A DNA stretch of 64,000 bases, taken from positions 13,312,001 through 13,376,000 of the forward strand of contig CM060893.1 of the NCBI GenBank assembly GCA_030762935.1. The letters run 5' to 3'. The position numbers and the translations under genes were made by a program. The notes under the pieces are model-generated. The model did not search any database. It was not told the DNA's origin and saw only the letters and a list, made by a program, of their open reading frames with translations. Below, piece after piece: positions 31,681 through 42,704 of this stretch. This DNA is from Hymenopus coronatus (taxonomy: Eukaryota > Arthropoda > Insecta > Mantodea > Hymenopodidae). Position 1 is the stretch's first letter; every line of letters starts with the position of its first letter.

Positions 31681-32035
31681 AATAGAAAAAATAGTAAATA
31701 TAACTCTATGGAAATGGAAATTGTGCATCATAACTTCATCCATTCTTTGTACTATACTATAATAATTCATGTGCTTTATTGATTAAGTTCATATATTTTA
31801 ATTTTGAAATCATGGCAGTTTTCCATACAGCACTTTTTAAATTAGCAGTTATGGCAGACTCAATCAACACAATTTTTTGTATTTTGGTGGCTTTATATAT
31901 TTTTCTAATAATGTTATTATATAAATCACCACTTTTAAATGCAAGCTTTATTGGTGTAATGATTTATTATCTTTTTCCTTAATCTGCTGCAAACCCATTG
32001 ACTGGCATTGTTGGTTTTTGCTGTAATTAAACTCC
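31681..32035. other. AT-rich, nothing recognised
   Basis: About 75 percent A+T; no motif, repeat family or exon recognised. Confidence 0.3.
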
Positions 32036-32039
32036 TATA

Positions 32040-32214
32040 ATAATAATAGTAATAATAATAAATAATACATTTATTTATTTATTGCCCACAGACTCAAATA
32101 CAAGTTTTGAGCATTGTCAAGTAAAACGATAGAAAATTAGTTTGGATAATTGTTATTACATACGGGAGTACAAAAAGATTGAAAATGTCAGTAATATAGA
32201 GAGTAATAGATTAG

Positions 32215-32249
<35 letters not shown>

Positions 32250-33570
32250 TAATAATATATTATGGAGGAAAAAAGATACAAATGATACAGGATTTTAAAA
32301 AGAGACAAAAAGATGTTTAGAAAATATAGAGATAAAAAAATTATTTAATAATGAAACTGGGAATACATCACTGGAATTCTATGTAGGTCAGTTTAAAAAA
32401 TCATTAATATTATATACGGATTGTTTAGAAGATATTTTATTACACTGTTTAAATCCAAAGCTATTGTTTTCACTTTTTACTTCAACTGTCAAGTCTATTG
32501 TGCATATACAACCCAATTATCAAAGGATCTTTGTTTATAGACTTTATATTACAACTATTTTGGTGCAGATCCAATTTACACGTAGTGTCATGACTATGTA
32601 TTTCCCCATTTGTTTTTAGTTTCGGTATTTCTGTTAGACAAATGACTATATATGCACAAAGACGCTACAGTGAGCATTCCTTCTCTTTTAAAAACTGCCT
32701 TACAAGATTCATATCTTACCATTTTGAACATTGTTCTAATACATTTCTTTTAGAGCACTAAACCCCTCTGAATGAGGGTATTACTGCACCCCACCCCCAA
32801 ACTTCTATACCATACTGGATGCAAGAGTAAATTAAACCATAGTATATAGTTTTGAAAACATTTAGGTTACATGTTTTTGCAAACTAAGTCAGTTACAGGC
32901 CTTACTGATATTTTTACAAAGGCTATCTCTATGGTAATTCTAGATATGTCTCCCTGTACACCTAAAAAATTGTGTGATTTGGATTCCTGAATAACCATGT
33001 CTTCAAGTTTAATATGAAAAGTTATCTTTTTTATTTCTTAATTCAAATTTAATTACATTAGTCTTTCCAGGGTTATTACTGAGGCTCAAAGATTTGAAGT
33101 AATTAACTATCCTAATAGATTCCTTGGTAGCTAGCAACCGAAGGTCATAATCATTATTTGCATTACAGATAATAGTAGTGTCATTAGTGTAACTTATAAT
33201 TTTACAACTTGCTGCAGAATACATATCATTTATGTAAAGTATAAAAAATAATGGGTCAAACACTAAGCCCTGTGGTACACCATGTTTGACAATTTCTGCA
33301 GCAGATATAACTTTTATTATGTTCATTCCTTGTTTAAAACTTATTTCAGTGTATTGAGTTCACCCTTTTAAGTATGAATCTGTTTGCAATGCCCATAATT
33401 CCATACTTTTCTAAGATGAATAGCAATGTATCATGCTGGACACAGTCAAATGCCTTAGATAAATCCAGGAATGTGCTAGTAACTTTGCTTTTGTCATCCA
33501 AATTGCTTAATATATTGTGTACCAAATCTATCAGTGCATGGATAGACACTCTTTTAGCTCAAAAACCATG
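32040..33570 (-). pseudogene. LINE reverse transcriptase remnant (CR1/jockey-like)
   Basis: Minus strand reads FLDLSKAFDCVQHDTLL and EKYGIMGIANRF (33346-33549, first catalytic Asp), then GVPQGLVFDPLFFILYINDM. The palm box is SYTNDTTI where FADD/YADD is expected, so one catalytic Asp is lost. Next comes LSLSNNPGKTNVIKF, and further on a VYFTLASSMV.KFGG-type block comparable to the Y.I..WG segment. The 3' end carries a GGGCAATAAATAAATAAATG tail at about 32060-32080. A (TA)n tract is embedded. Confidence 0.7.
32218..32248. repeat. (TA)n microsatellite
   Basis: About 15 TA units inside the LINE 3' region. Confidence 0.9.
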
Positions 33571-33636
33571 TTGAAAGTCACCAAGCACATGTTTTTCTAA
33601 AAAAGTAAATGATTCTTTCCTTCACTATTTTTACTT

Positions 33637-33766
33637 TCTCTACACATACTATGTATATAGTGTATAGAGAAGGTATTGCACTCCACCCAAAAATTTGATA
33701 CCAAGATTTCACCAGAAATATATGTTTTAGGTCCCATGTAACCAAAAAAAGCATTTTCAGAAAAAG

Positions 33767-33804
<38 letters not shown>

Positions 33805-34515
33805 ATGTGTCTGAGAACACAATAAATCAAAAACGAAAAGTCAGTAAAATACCAAACTTGGTTGAGTATCTTCCAGGGATGTGACATGAAGATTTTGAGA
33901 AAAATGCCCACACCCCAAACTACCCTTTACATGGAACTTTTTTCAAAATGTGTTATTTTCTTAAAAATGGTTCTAACAATTTTGATTGAAATACCGTATA
34001 TTAAAGATATTTACCTAACAAATAAAATGCATATCTTGAATCTTCTGGGAATAGCCTCTGAAGACTACTTTATTCTGGATGAATTTTATGGAATTTTGCA
34101 TAACTGCTAAACCGTAAGAGATGGACAAAACCTTCCCACACAAAAAATGTAGAGCATGTTAAAACACACAATTTATGTTATATACATTTTTTTTTCGTGG
34201 AGATGATCGTTTTTGAGATATTCCTTGTTTTTGGTTTCATCTTTGAAAAAGTTATACTTTTCTCATACAGCAATGTGTCAATTCCTGTCCATACAAACAA
34301 AGGCACTTCAGTCACAAAGCAACCAGCTTTTGACTATTACTTTAACCTATGGTACCCCTTTATTTCGCTTCTACTTGCAAGGAAGCAAGCAATAAGACTA
34401 TTTCTTCTAATTTTTTCTCAATTAGCATGAAGTAAACAGAAGCATAAGCTTTTTAACAATACTTTGTTGTAGAGATATAGAGAAAGCCATGTGAATGGAA
34501 CACATCAGATTTTTT
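33637..34515 (-). repeat. Rep-R, near full-length
   Basis: Begins with the palindrome ACTTTCTCTACACATACTATGTATATAGTGTATAGAG and ends AGAGAAAGCCATGTGAATGGAACACATCAGATTTTTT. Contains a (GT)n of about 15 units at 33772-33802 where other copies carry CACACA. Confidence 0.9.
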
Positions 34516-35993
34516 TATGTATTGGAGTAACAATGCTGATTTTTAAGCAGTCTGAAAATATGCCCTGGTTTAGTGAATCATGATGCATAAATGGAATAAG
34601 GCAACCAAGTCTTTTGCTTCAGATATGCCAAGTGACTGCTTAAAAGCTTTTTGCAAGTTCAAGATTTTTGTCTGACGACAGTCTCTCTGTCCTTGCCTTG
34701 TGTTTATTTGTTTGAACTATTCACCATAGGATGAATGGTGTATCCTTTCTTGCTTGTATCACTTTAATAACATTCCACACAATTTTTCTCCTTGTTCGCT
34801 CTTGTTGAAGTTGCTACCTATTTGATTAGCTAGAACCTTCAAGTCCATAAAATATTCTATTATCATCTGCTTGAGTTTTTATGGATTGCTAGTCTTAGCA
34901 GTTTGGATTATTGTTGCCCATTGTGCAGCTATGTATATGGATGCAGATTTCAGTGCTCTTTTCTCCTGTTTATCAATTACACTGGTGACTGAATCACCTT
35001 CATTCTGTTCATGACCTACTATGAAGAACTTGTGGGCTATAGAAGGAATGTTAAATGTTTCATTTAATACCACCTGCAAGTACAGTGATACTATATATTT
35101 GTTTTTATTCTGACCACATCAGTTATCAGAATAAAATATGACATGTTTCAGAAATTCATGTACAGAGCACCCAATTTCGTTTGAACCTCTTTTGTCTATG
35201 GTCTCGTCCCAAATGAAACAAAAACCATCAGAAGTGGCCAAGTCATATTATAAAGTCATAACAGACAATCTTCTTTTGTAATAAAAGGAAAAAAACATTT
35301 CTTTCAGGAGCGTTTAGAACTACCTACAAATCAAATTACACTGTTATACATTTACCTTCAGTGGCAGCTATTTATTCTTTTGTTTCTCCTCCGTACTCTT
35401 TAATTTACTGTCTATGTGTGAGAAGTTCTGTGACAATGTTAAGTCCAAGTTTGAACGTTTCACACTTGCTGCACTGATCCTTTTGGGATTTGGAAGCCAG
35501 TGTTATAATTTTTATTAAAAATATGAGAATATACATGAATACTGTCACACTGCAAATTTTTATTCTTTCAGTCTTCAAGACAGACACTATGCATAGCAGT
35601 TATAGTTAGTCCTGCATCAATGTACTCCCGGCTATTTTGGACCTGTAAATATATACGAGGGAACAATACAATGTGTTTATCTTACATAATTTTGAATTTG
35701 AATCATCCAATTTTTTATGGTTCCCATGCCTAACTCTTATGTCGCCTACAGTTGTGCTACCAATTGTCTTTGACCGTTGACCTGACAAAATGACCTCCAA
35801 TAACAAGAGTTGACATGTACATCTTTTTACAAATTCTTACTCTTTCATTGTTAATCTGTTGGTAAATAGGCCATCTTTAGTCCCCTAGAACTATTTTGTA
35901 CTTTATATCTGTATGATGGGCTAATTTTCAGAATGCTGCTTGCTATAAACTCTCTCTAGCTGGTAATGTCACCTAATTGCCAGAATGGTTTAA

Positions 35994-36630
35994 CACATTG
36001 AAGCCCAAGCCCGAGTTTAGCTCGGGCCGAGCAAAATGGTCATGAGGCCCATGCCCAAGCATAGCTCGGGCAGGTATTTCTAACAGTTTTAATGAAATTC
36101 CATGACCATAACTCCATCTTGGGCTATGCAGAAAAGATAATGCATCAGTTATTGTTTAGTTGTCTGATTCATGCTGCCATCTATCCTTGATATAGACAAC
36201 TATTAGGAAACATAGGAGAGTTAGTAATATTGGCTGCTCTCGGGTCAATCGTGCCATTTTCCTTGAATGTGGTGATCTGTTTGGTATTGTTAAACGTTAA
36301 AATGCAGCATTTTCCTCAATTTCTGCAAATGAAACTGAAATTCAGGATGCAAATGAAACTTTGGAAAATTCTGATTCTGCGGGAGAGATTTTCTAGCTTT
36401 CAATAAATGGAGTGTAAGCTGCTTTATGCAGATTTGTTTCAAACTCATATTTGATACTTGTTGTAAATTTAAAATAAAATATTAATACAGAAGTTATTAT
36501 TATTTTCTTACTTATTGAGGAATCCTTGAATACCATACTTTTAGATTGTACCAAGACATTTTAGCAGATTTCATTGATGTACTGTAAATAGTAACTCAAA
36601 GTAGGTGTAAAAACCCTGGGTTTCAACGTG
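35994..36630. mobile_element. piggyBac-like miniature element, TTAA target duplication
   Basis: 637 bases bounded by TTAA (35990-35993 and 36631-36634). Terminal inverted repeats CACATTGAAGCCCA and CACGTTGAAACCCA differ at two positions. Near the left end AGCTCGGGC occurs twice and CCCGAG...CTCGGG can pair. The interior keeps a short piece coding LENSDSAG, which recalls the acidic N-terminus of piggyBac transposases. It is probably mobilised in trans. A diverged relative is at 27290-27871. Confidence 0.82.
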
Positions 36631-36783
36631 TTAAAATAGAATTTCTGTCAACGTCACTTACTTTAGATTTACATTTAAGCCAACATTTATCACCACATGG
36701 CAGTTTAAGTGAAGTGGGTGGTTTTAATTTGCCTGCACTATTGGTAAATGCTTCCCCTGAATTTCTTTTCTTCTTCACAGTAC

Positions 36784-36819
36784 TTTTTCTTCTTCTTCTT
36801 CTTCTTCTTCTTCTTCTTG
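36784..36819. repeat. (TTC)n microsatellite
   Basis: About eleven TTC units; on the minus strand they code the glutamate run of the decayed gene at 34560-36960. Confidence 0.9.
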
Positions 36820-37004
36820 TGAATTATCTGCATCAGTATCAGAATTAGTTTCAAATTCTGGATGCCAGGTTTTATCCCCATCAGAAGCATCAAAATTGCA
36901 CTCATCTATTTCCTGGAGAACATCAGTAAATGTAGGTCTAGTTAGGCTGTGTTATCTGTGATCAATAACCTGAATATAAAATGATTTTAACCTATATAAT
37001 GTTG

Positions 37005-37728
37005 GTTGGTTGGTATCTACTGTTGAGCAGTTGGCAGTGAAGCCATTTGCTGTCTTGCATTCCAGTATTTTGATGTCATATTATCATGTTGACTCAAGGT
37101 TGGGCAGCACAGTAGATGGTTTCCATCCATATCTTCTTTAAGTGTACAGAAAGAACACAGAGGAGATCTCACTATACCAATCCTAAATAAATCTTTATTG
37201 AGACAGTCATGGCCTGTTAGGAGTCTAAAAGTTGCTACAGATGATTTTCTTGGTAATCTAGTGATTCTGGTCGTGTTATTACATAAATTTTCCCATGGTT
37301 TTCCTTTGTTTGTAATACATTATCTTCTTTAATTTTGTTATTATATGTTGATATAATGATTATTTTGATAGAGATAACTTATTGGATCAGATGAATTTGA
37401 TGTAATTTTACTACCTTTCTTGGCTAGAAAGTCAGCTGTTTCATTACCCTGTATTCCGCAAGGTGTTGGTACCCATTGAAGTATTAATTTTTTATTTAAA
37501 TTCATTAGTTGTTTTATGATTTTGCGGCATTCTGCAATATTTAAGTTATTAGGTGTTACATCAGATGTTATGGATATAATAGCTGCTTTAGAGTCAGATA
37601 ATAGTACAACTTTTTCAAATTTATTTATAATGTTACACCAAATTAATTTTGATAGATAGTGCATTATTAATTTATAGTTAATTATCCGTAGTTGTTTATT
37701 ATTAGTATCATTTAACAATATAAACTAT
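37005..37728 (-). pseudogene. LINE RNase H domain and C-terminal region
   Basis: 125 open codons at 37341-37718 with VVLLSDSKAAI (catalytic Asp), an AECRKII helix, and LILQWVPTPCGIQGNETADF, where the family has WVP.H.GI.GNE.AD.LA. Here His is replaced by Pro, TPC for S/THC. In another frame further left: FRLLTGHDCLNKDLFRIGIV, SPLC and an HLLCCPTL finger ending SLPTAQQ. This matches the RNase H plus C-terminal region of I-clade-like LINEs. The N-terminal part is lost; a SINE abuts it on the right. Confidence 0.75.
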
Positions 37729-37730
37729 GG

Positions 37731-37982
37731 TCGCCCTCCATGGTGTAATGGTTACTAAGGTCGAGGGTTCAAACCTGGCGGGGGACGATGAATTTTTTCG
37801 GGCGTAAAAACTCTTAGCATGGCTTCCTTCAGAAGGGAAGTAAAGTCGTTGGTCCCATGTCGTAGATTTATGGCACGGAGAAAAAAAAACTCAAGCCTGA
37901 TAGAGAGGCCTCTGAGAAATATTACATGGTCTTTCATTCCCATTATAGAATGGGATGCTGAGGACCACAGCAGTTAAAGAGC
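37731..37982 (+). mobile_element. SINE family D
   Basis: Head CGCCCTCCATGGTGTAATGG and B box GAGGGTTCAAACCTGG; body TCGTAGATTTATGGCACGG, AGCCTGATAGAGAGGCCTCTGAG, ATAGAATGGGATGCTGAGG, ending ACAGCAGTTAAAGAGC. It abuts an inverted head of the same family. Confidence 0.82.
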
Positions 37983-38075
37983 CATGCTAAGGATTTTTTA
38001 CGTCCATTGTCCTCCGCTGGGTTTGAACCCGGGTATATGAAGTTAGCATGATAACCATTACACCACGGAATGATG
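37983..38075 (-). repeat. SINE family D head, inverted
   Basis: CATGCTAAGGATTTTTTACGTCC, CCGCTGGGTTTGAACCC and ATAACCATTACACCACGG are the reversed head of family D. It is head-outward next to the copy at 37731. Confidence 0.75.
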
Positions 38076-38079
38076 GATG

Positions 38080-39680
38080 ATGGCTTAGAAGAGACCACAG
38101 AAACTGATGATTTAACTGATAATGCTGTCGTTCCTTAGCAACCCATTAAGATCTCAGTTCCAGTGTTTCAATATTTTGCTGAGAAGTCCATGTAACTGTA
38201 AACATGGATACAGACACACCATTGAAGATTTTTCAAACGTATGATCACTACAAAAGACCTGGATTTGATTGTTGATGAGAGTAACAGAAGGAACTGACAA
38301 ATTTCATGACAAGGTACAATGTTGTAGAAGAGATATTAATTTCTTTTCAATTATCTTTACAATGAGTGTACATCTGCCATTCTTACATTGCCATTGGTGA
38401 AAAGATAAAATCTATAAATATGAATTTATTTCAATATCATGCCAAGAGGTTGACTCTTTTCAATATTGAGAAGTCTCCATTTTTGCAATGGTGATGAAGC
38501 TGATAAAACTAATTACCTGTACAAAATAAATAAAGTTCTCAATATGATTTTGAAGAATTTTCAAAATAACCTTCAACTTGCAAGAACCATTGTCATTGAC
38601 GAGTCCATGGTACCATTTAGGGAGAGATTACTTTTTAAACAGTACATCCCAAATAAAACCCATAAATATGGCATCAAACTCTTTAAACTCTGTACTAGCG
38701 AGGGTTAGATTAAATGTTATAATCTTCGGAGCAAATGAAAGGAATGACAAACACAGCCATTCGGAAGCAATTGTACATTAACTTTTCTCATGCATGGATG
38801 TAAAAGAGAGTAGATTTCTTTCCGCAGATAACTTTTATTCCAGTTTACCACTTGCTATGGCTTTGCATAACAATAAAGTTGTGTACTGTGGAACCTGGAG
38901 AGGTGTACACTGCAGAATGGAGCAGTGAAAATAATAAACTGGGTGGAAAAATGTGAAGTGCTCATGATTTATAAAATGTAGTACATGCAATATTGTTGAC
39001 ACTGAAAAGAAAATCAGTGCAGGCAAATTCAGTACTAAAACTTCTCTGTGTGTTGGACTATAATAAAGCCAAAAAAGGGGTGGACATGAGCGAAATAAAA
39101 TGTAAATAGCATGTTATTTATGGACGCTCTTTACCTATATGGTTCTCAGCGTCCCATTCTAAATTGGGCGTGAAAGACCACTTAATTTTGCTCAGAGGCC
39201 TCTCTATCAGGCTTGAAGTTCTTTTATGTGCCGTAAATCTACAACATGCTTTACTTCCCATCCGAAGGAAGCCATGCTAAGGATTTTTATGCCATGAGGA
39301 CCAGATGTCATTCTGTGCTTCCAAGAGGTCTAAATTGATGTTTAAAATTATTTTTGGTACAGGAATTGTTAACTCTTGGATCATTTACAACATGTAAATG
39401 AAACAAAGTTATCCATTACAAAGTTCAGGAAAATCCTTGTGCAGGAATTAGCTTCAAGATGCCTAAAATGCAACCCGAGATGATGAGACAGGCTCCTGCC
39501 ATTATCAAAGAGGGAGGAGGAGAAAGAAGAGAAAGCAGTGCAGAGAATGCTATAAAGAAATTAGAAAACCTTAGCAAGCCCAGGAATCAAACAAGAAAGT
39601 GAAGGAAATCACAAGTTTTTGTGAAGATTGTGAAGTCTGGATTTTGTCCATCTTGTTTCAATAGGTTTCATAGAATGTAA
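38080..39680 (+). pseudogene. piggyBac transposase relic
   Basis: Order of blocks: an FFKRMITTKDLDLIVDESNR-like stretch, SILRSLHFCN, then 54 open codons with LARTIVIDESMVPFRERLLF (catalytic Asp region) and KQYIPNKTHKYGIKLFKLCT. Next come NFYSSLPLAMALH and VVYCGTWR, VLDYNKAKKGVDM (Asp), and the C-terminal cysteine region QCRECYKEI and FCEDCEVW. Stops and frameshifts separate these. A family D SINE has split the D...M.FK region at about 39100-39296. Confidence 0.8.
39100..39296 (-). mobile_element. SINE family D, truncated, inside piggyBac relic
   Basis: Reversed body: GCATGTTATTTATGGACGCTCTTTA, CAGCGTCCCATTCTAAATTGGGCG, GAGGCCTCTCTATCAGGC, ATGTGCCGTAAATCTACAAC, CCGAAGGAAGCCATGCTAAGG. The tRNA-like head is missing (5' truncation). 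Confidence 0.75.
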
Positions 39681-40084
39681 CAATAAATGCAAATTAATAT
39701 GAGGACTTTCTTTTTTTGAATTTGCATAAAGAAAAATACTACTCAATACAAATGCATACTATTTATTATTTTGTTAAAAAGGACTTGAATTAATACAGAT
39801 TATGAAGCTGTAAGAATTCAATAAATATTACATTTTTGAGTACTGTCACCAATAAATCATTACATAATTGAAGAACACTTGTGTACAATATCGGACACCG
39901 GAGACCACCTCTGCACCAGCTGCCATCAGTAATAAATGGCCACTAGATGTGATTACATGGTCAGCTGTGTTGGATTCCAGGACCTGCTACCGATATCTGA
40001 GTTGAAGCCCTATAAGATATGAGACATAACAGCCCCAACAACAGCCTTAGTCAATGTGTTAGTTACATTTTCCTTTCATTTTGA
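39681..40084. other. nothing recognised
   Basis: AT-rich sequence between the piggyBac relic and a Rep-R cluster; a B-box-like or exon signal is not evident. Confidence 0.3.
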
Positions 40085-40950
40085 TTATTACTCTCTCTAT
40101 ATGTACTATCTACATAGTGTATAGAGAAGGTATTGTAATGCACCCAAAAATTTGATACCGAGATTTCACTGCAAATATATGTTTTGAGACCCCCTGAAAA
40201 AAAAAAAGAAGCATTTTTAGAAAAAATGTCCGTGTGTGTGTGGGCAGCATAGTTCAAAAATGAAAACATCCATTAAAAACCAAACTTAGAATTTAAGTTT
40301 AGTATCTTCCAGGGATGCAACACGAAGATTTTGAAAAAAAATCCCCCCACCCCAAACTACCCTTTACATGGAACTGTTTTCGAAAATTTTGATTTTCTTA
40401 GAAATGGCTCTTAACGATTTTGATTTAAATATCGTATGTTTAAGATATTTACCTGACAAATAAAATGTATATCTTGAATTTTCTGGGAATAACCTCTGAA
40501 GACTATTTATTCTGAATGAATTTTATGGAATTTTACATAACTGCTAAACCGTAAGAGATGGACAAAATCTTACCACACAGAAAATGTAGAGCACATTAAA
40601 ACACACAATTTATGCTATATACATTTTTTTCGTGGAGTTGATCATTTTTAAGATATTCCTTATTTTTAGTTTCAGCTTTGAAAAACTTACTTTTCTCATA
40701 CAGGACTTTGTCAACTCCTCTCCATACAAACAAAGGAACTTCAGTCACATAGCAACCAGGTTTTGACTATCACTTTAACCTATGCTACTCCCTTATTTCG
40801 CTTCTACTTACAAAGAAGCGAGTAATAAGACTATTTCTGCTAGTGTTTTCTCAGTTAGCATGAAGTAAATAGAAACTTAAGCTTTGTAACAATAATTTGT
40901 TGCAGAGATGTTGACAAAGTCATGTGAATGGAACACCACATTTTTTTGTG
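40085..40950 (-). repeat. Rep-R, near full-length
   Basis: From CTCTCTATATGTACTATCTACATAGTGTATAGAGAAGG to GAGATGTTGACAAAGTCATGTGAATGGAACACC. All blocks present. Confidence 0.88.
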
Positions 40951-41275
40951 GATTTGATAGTTTTTTTAGATATTCCTTGTCTTTAGTTTCAGCTTTAAAA
41001 AACATACATTTCTCATACAGGAATTTGTCAATTCCTATCCATAGAAACAAAGGAACTTCAATCACATAGCAACCAGCTTTTGACTATCACTTTAAGCTAC
41101 AGTGCTCACTTATTGCGCTTTTACGGAAGCAAGTAATAAGTCTATTTCAGCTAATTTTTTTCATTTAGCATGAAGTAAATAGAAGAAAAAGCATTTTAAC
41201 AATAATTTGTTGCAGAGATGTGGAGAAAGTCATGTGAATGGAGCACATCAGATTTTTTTAGAGATGTGTTTATGC
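40951..41275 (-). repeat. Rep-R, partial tandem duplicate
   Basis: Directly after the end of the previous copy, an inner block (TTTTTTGTGGATTTGATAGTTTTTTTAG) restarts and runs again to GTGGAGAAAGTCATGTGAATGGAGCACATC. The last third of the element is thus repeated in tandem. Confidence 0.8.
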
Positions 41276-41324
41276 ATCTAAACTGTGATATACTTTCTGA
41301 TTTTGGTCCCTCTATGTCTCTTAT

Positions 41325-42105
41325 TACTTTCTCTCACACATATGTACAATGCACACAATAGATAGAGAAGGTATTTTAATCAACCCAAAATGTGATGCCA
41401 AGATTTCACCAAGTATACATATTTTAGGGTTATCTGAATCCAGAAAAAGCATTTTAGAAAAAGATCTATATGTGTATATATGTCTTTGAGACGAAAATTC
41501 GGTTAAATATCAAACTTGGTATTTAAGTAAGGAAGATTTTCAGGAAAATCTCCCCACCTCCAACTACCCTTTACATAGAACATTTTTAGAAAAGCGTTAT
41601 TTTCTCAAAAATGACCAATGATTTTGATTAAAATACTATATATTTAAAACATTTTTTGGCAAATGAAATACATTTTCTGATTTTTTTTAATAGCCTTTGA
41701 AGACCTCTTCATTCTGGATGAGTTTTGTATAACTTGTAAACTTAAGAGATAGACAAAAATTTACTGCACAAAAAATGCAGATCTGGTTAAAACACACAAT
41801 TAATATCATATGCACTTTCTTTCTTTTTTTGGGTAGAGTTAACCATTTGAGATATTTCATTGGTTTCAATTTTGAGCCATTTAACCTTTTTGCAAATGGG
41901 AAGCCATCTTCATCTCTTCTGTTTACTCATGGCAAGCAAACAGAACAGAATATCAATTGTTTCACATAGTGACAGTCTTTTAAAGAATTTGACTAGCACT
42001 TTAACCTAGTGTATTCCCTTCTACTTACAAAGAAGCAAGTAATAAGACCAATTCTGCTAATGTTTATCTCAATTTGCAGATGTAGATGAAAGAATAATCT
42101 TTTGA
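41325..42105 (-). repeat. Rep-R, diverged copy
   Basis: ACTTTCTCTCACACATATGTACAATGC, GAAGGTATTTTAATCAACCC, TCCAACTACCCTTTACATAGAAC, CCTCTTCATTCTGGATGAG and AAAACACACAATTAATATC in order; the end is weak. Confidence 0.75.
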
Positions 42106-42169
42106 AAGAAAAGTTTGTTTGCCAAACAGCTAGAATATGTTCGAAAAACATCACTTTTTTTTAATTAAT

Positions 42170-42420
42170 ACAGTATAAACTATAAAATATTTGTGCTACA
42201 TGTAAGATGTAAATCTTGAATTTTCCAGAAACATATGTAAAGTTTTATTCATTCTGAATGAATTTTATACAACTGAGAAACCATAAAGGAGAGACACAAG
42301 CTTGACTCAGAAGAAACATAGAACTCAGTCAAATATGGAATTTGTATCAAATATCTCTTTTGTAGAATTAGTTACAAAATATTGTTTGTTCAGTTTCAAT
42401 TTTCCAATATATTGTATATG
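42170..42420 (-). repeat. Rep-R inner fragment
   Basis: AGATGTAAATCTTGAATTTTCCAG and TCATTCTGAATGAATTTTATACAACTGAG are inner Rep-R blocks. Confidence 0.55.
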
Positions 42421-42704
42421 TTCTAAATATCTGTTATTGTTCTCATGGATCCATGAAAAGAATATGGTATATCAAGTATTTACCATGATTAGCAGGAAGC
42501 ACATATAAGCTAAATTATAAATGGGAATCCACACAACAAAGCTCAAAAATTAAATTAAAAATGAGTCAACTATACAACCTTAAGCGTGGAGCTTTTGCAC
42601 ATATAATTTACAAAATAGTTTGAAAATGAATAACTGGACAGGAAATCATTTAAAGACATTTTTGACATTCATTGTTTTCCCTCTAAGCACTTCAAGAAAT
42701 TTGA

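Larger units (their letters stand above)
34560..36960 (-). pseudogene. decayed multicopy arthropod gene (DUF7869-like), split by a miniature element
   Basis: Minus-strand pieces come in the order of a protein family widely repeated in arthropod genomes. An acidic N-terminus has a glutamate run. Then CGDKCWLKCKSK, VRICKKMYMSTL, RVRHGNHKKL, KDQCSKCETFK, a GFCFIWDETIDKRGSNEIG block, IFYSDN.CGQNKNK, and HKFFIVGHEQNEGDSVTSVI. I know this arrangement from uncharacterised multicopy proteins (I believe DUF7869). The function is unknown and an origin as a mobile-element protein is suspected. Stops and shifts separate the pieces. The element at 35994-36630 sits between CKSK and the next block. Confidence 0.6.

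Noticed and set aside
33578..33911. Frames with long Thr-His runs
   Set aside because: They translate the (GT)n tract within a Rep-R copy.
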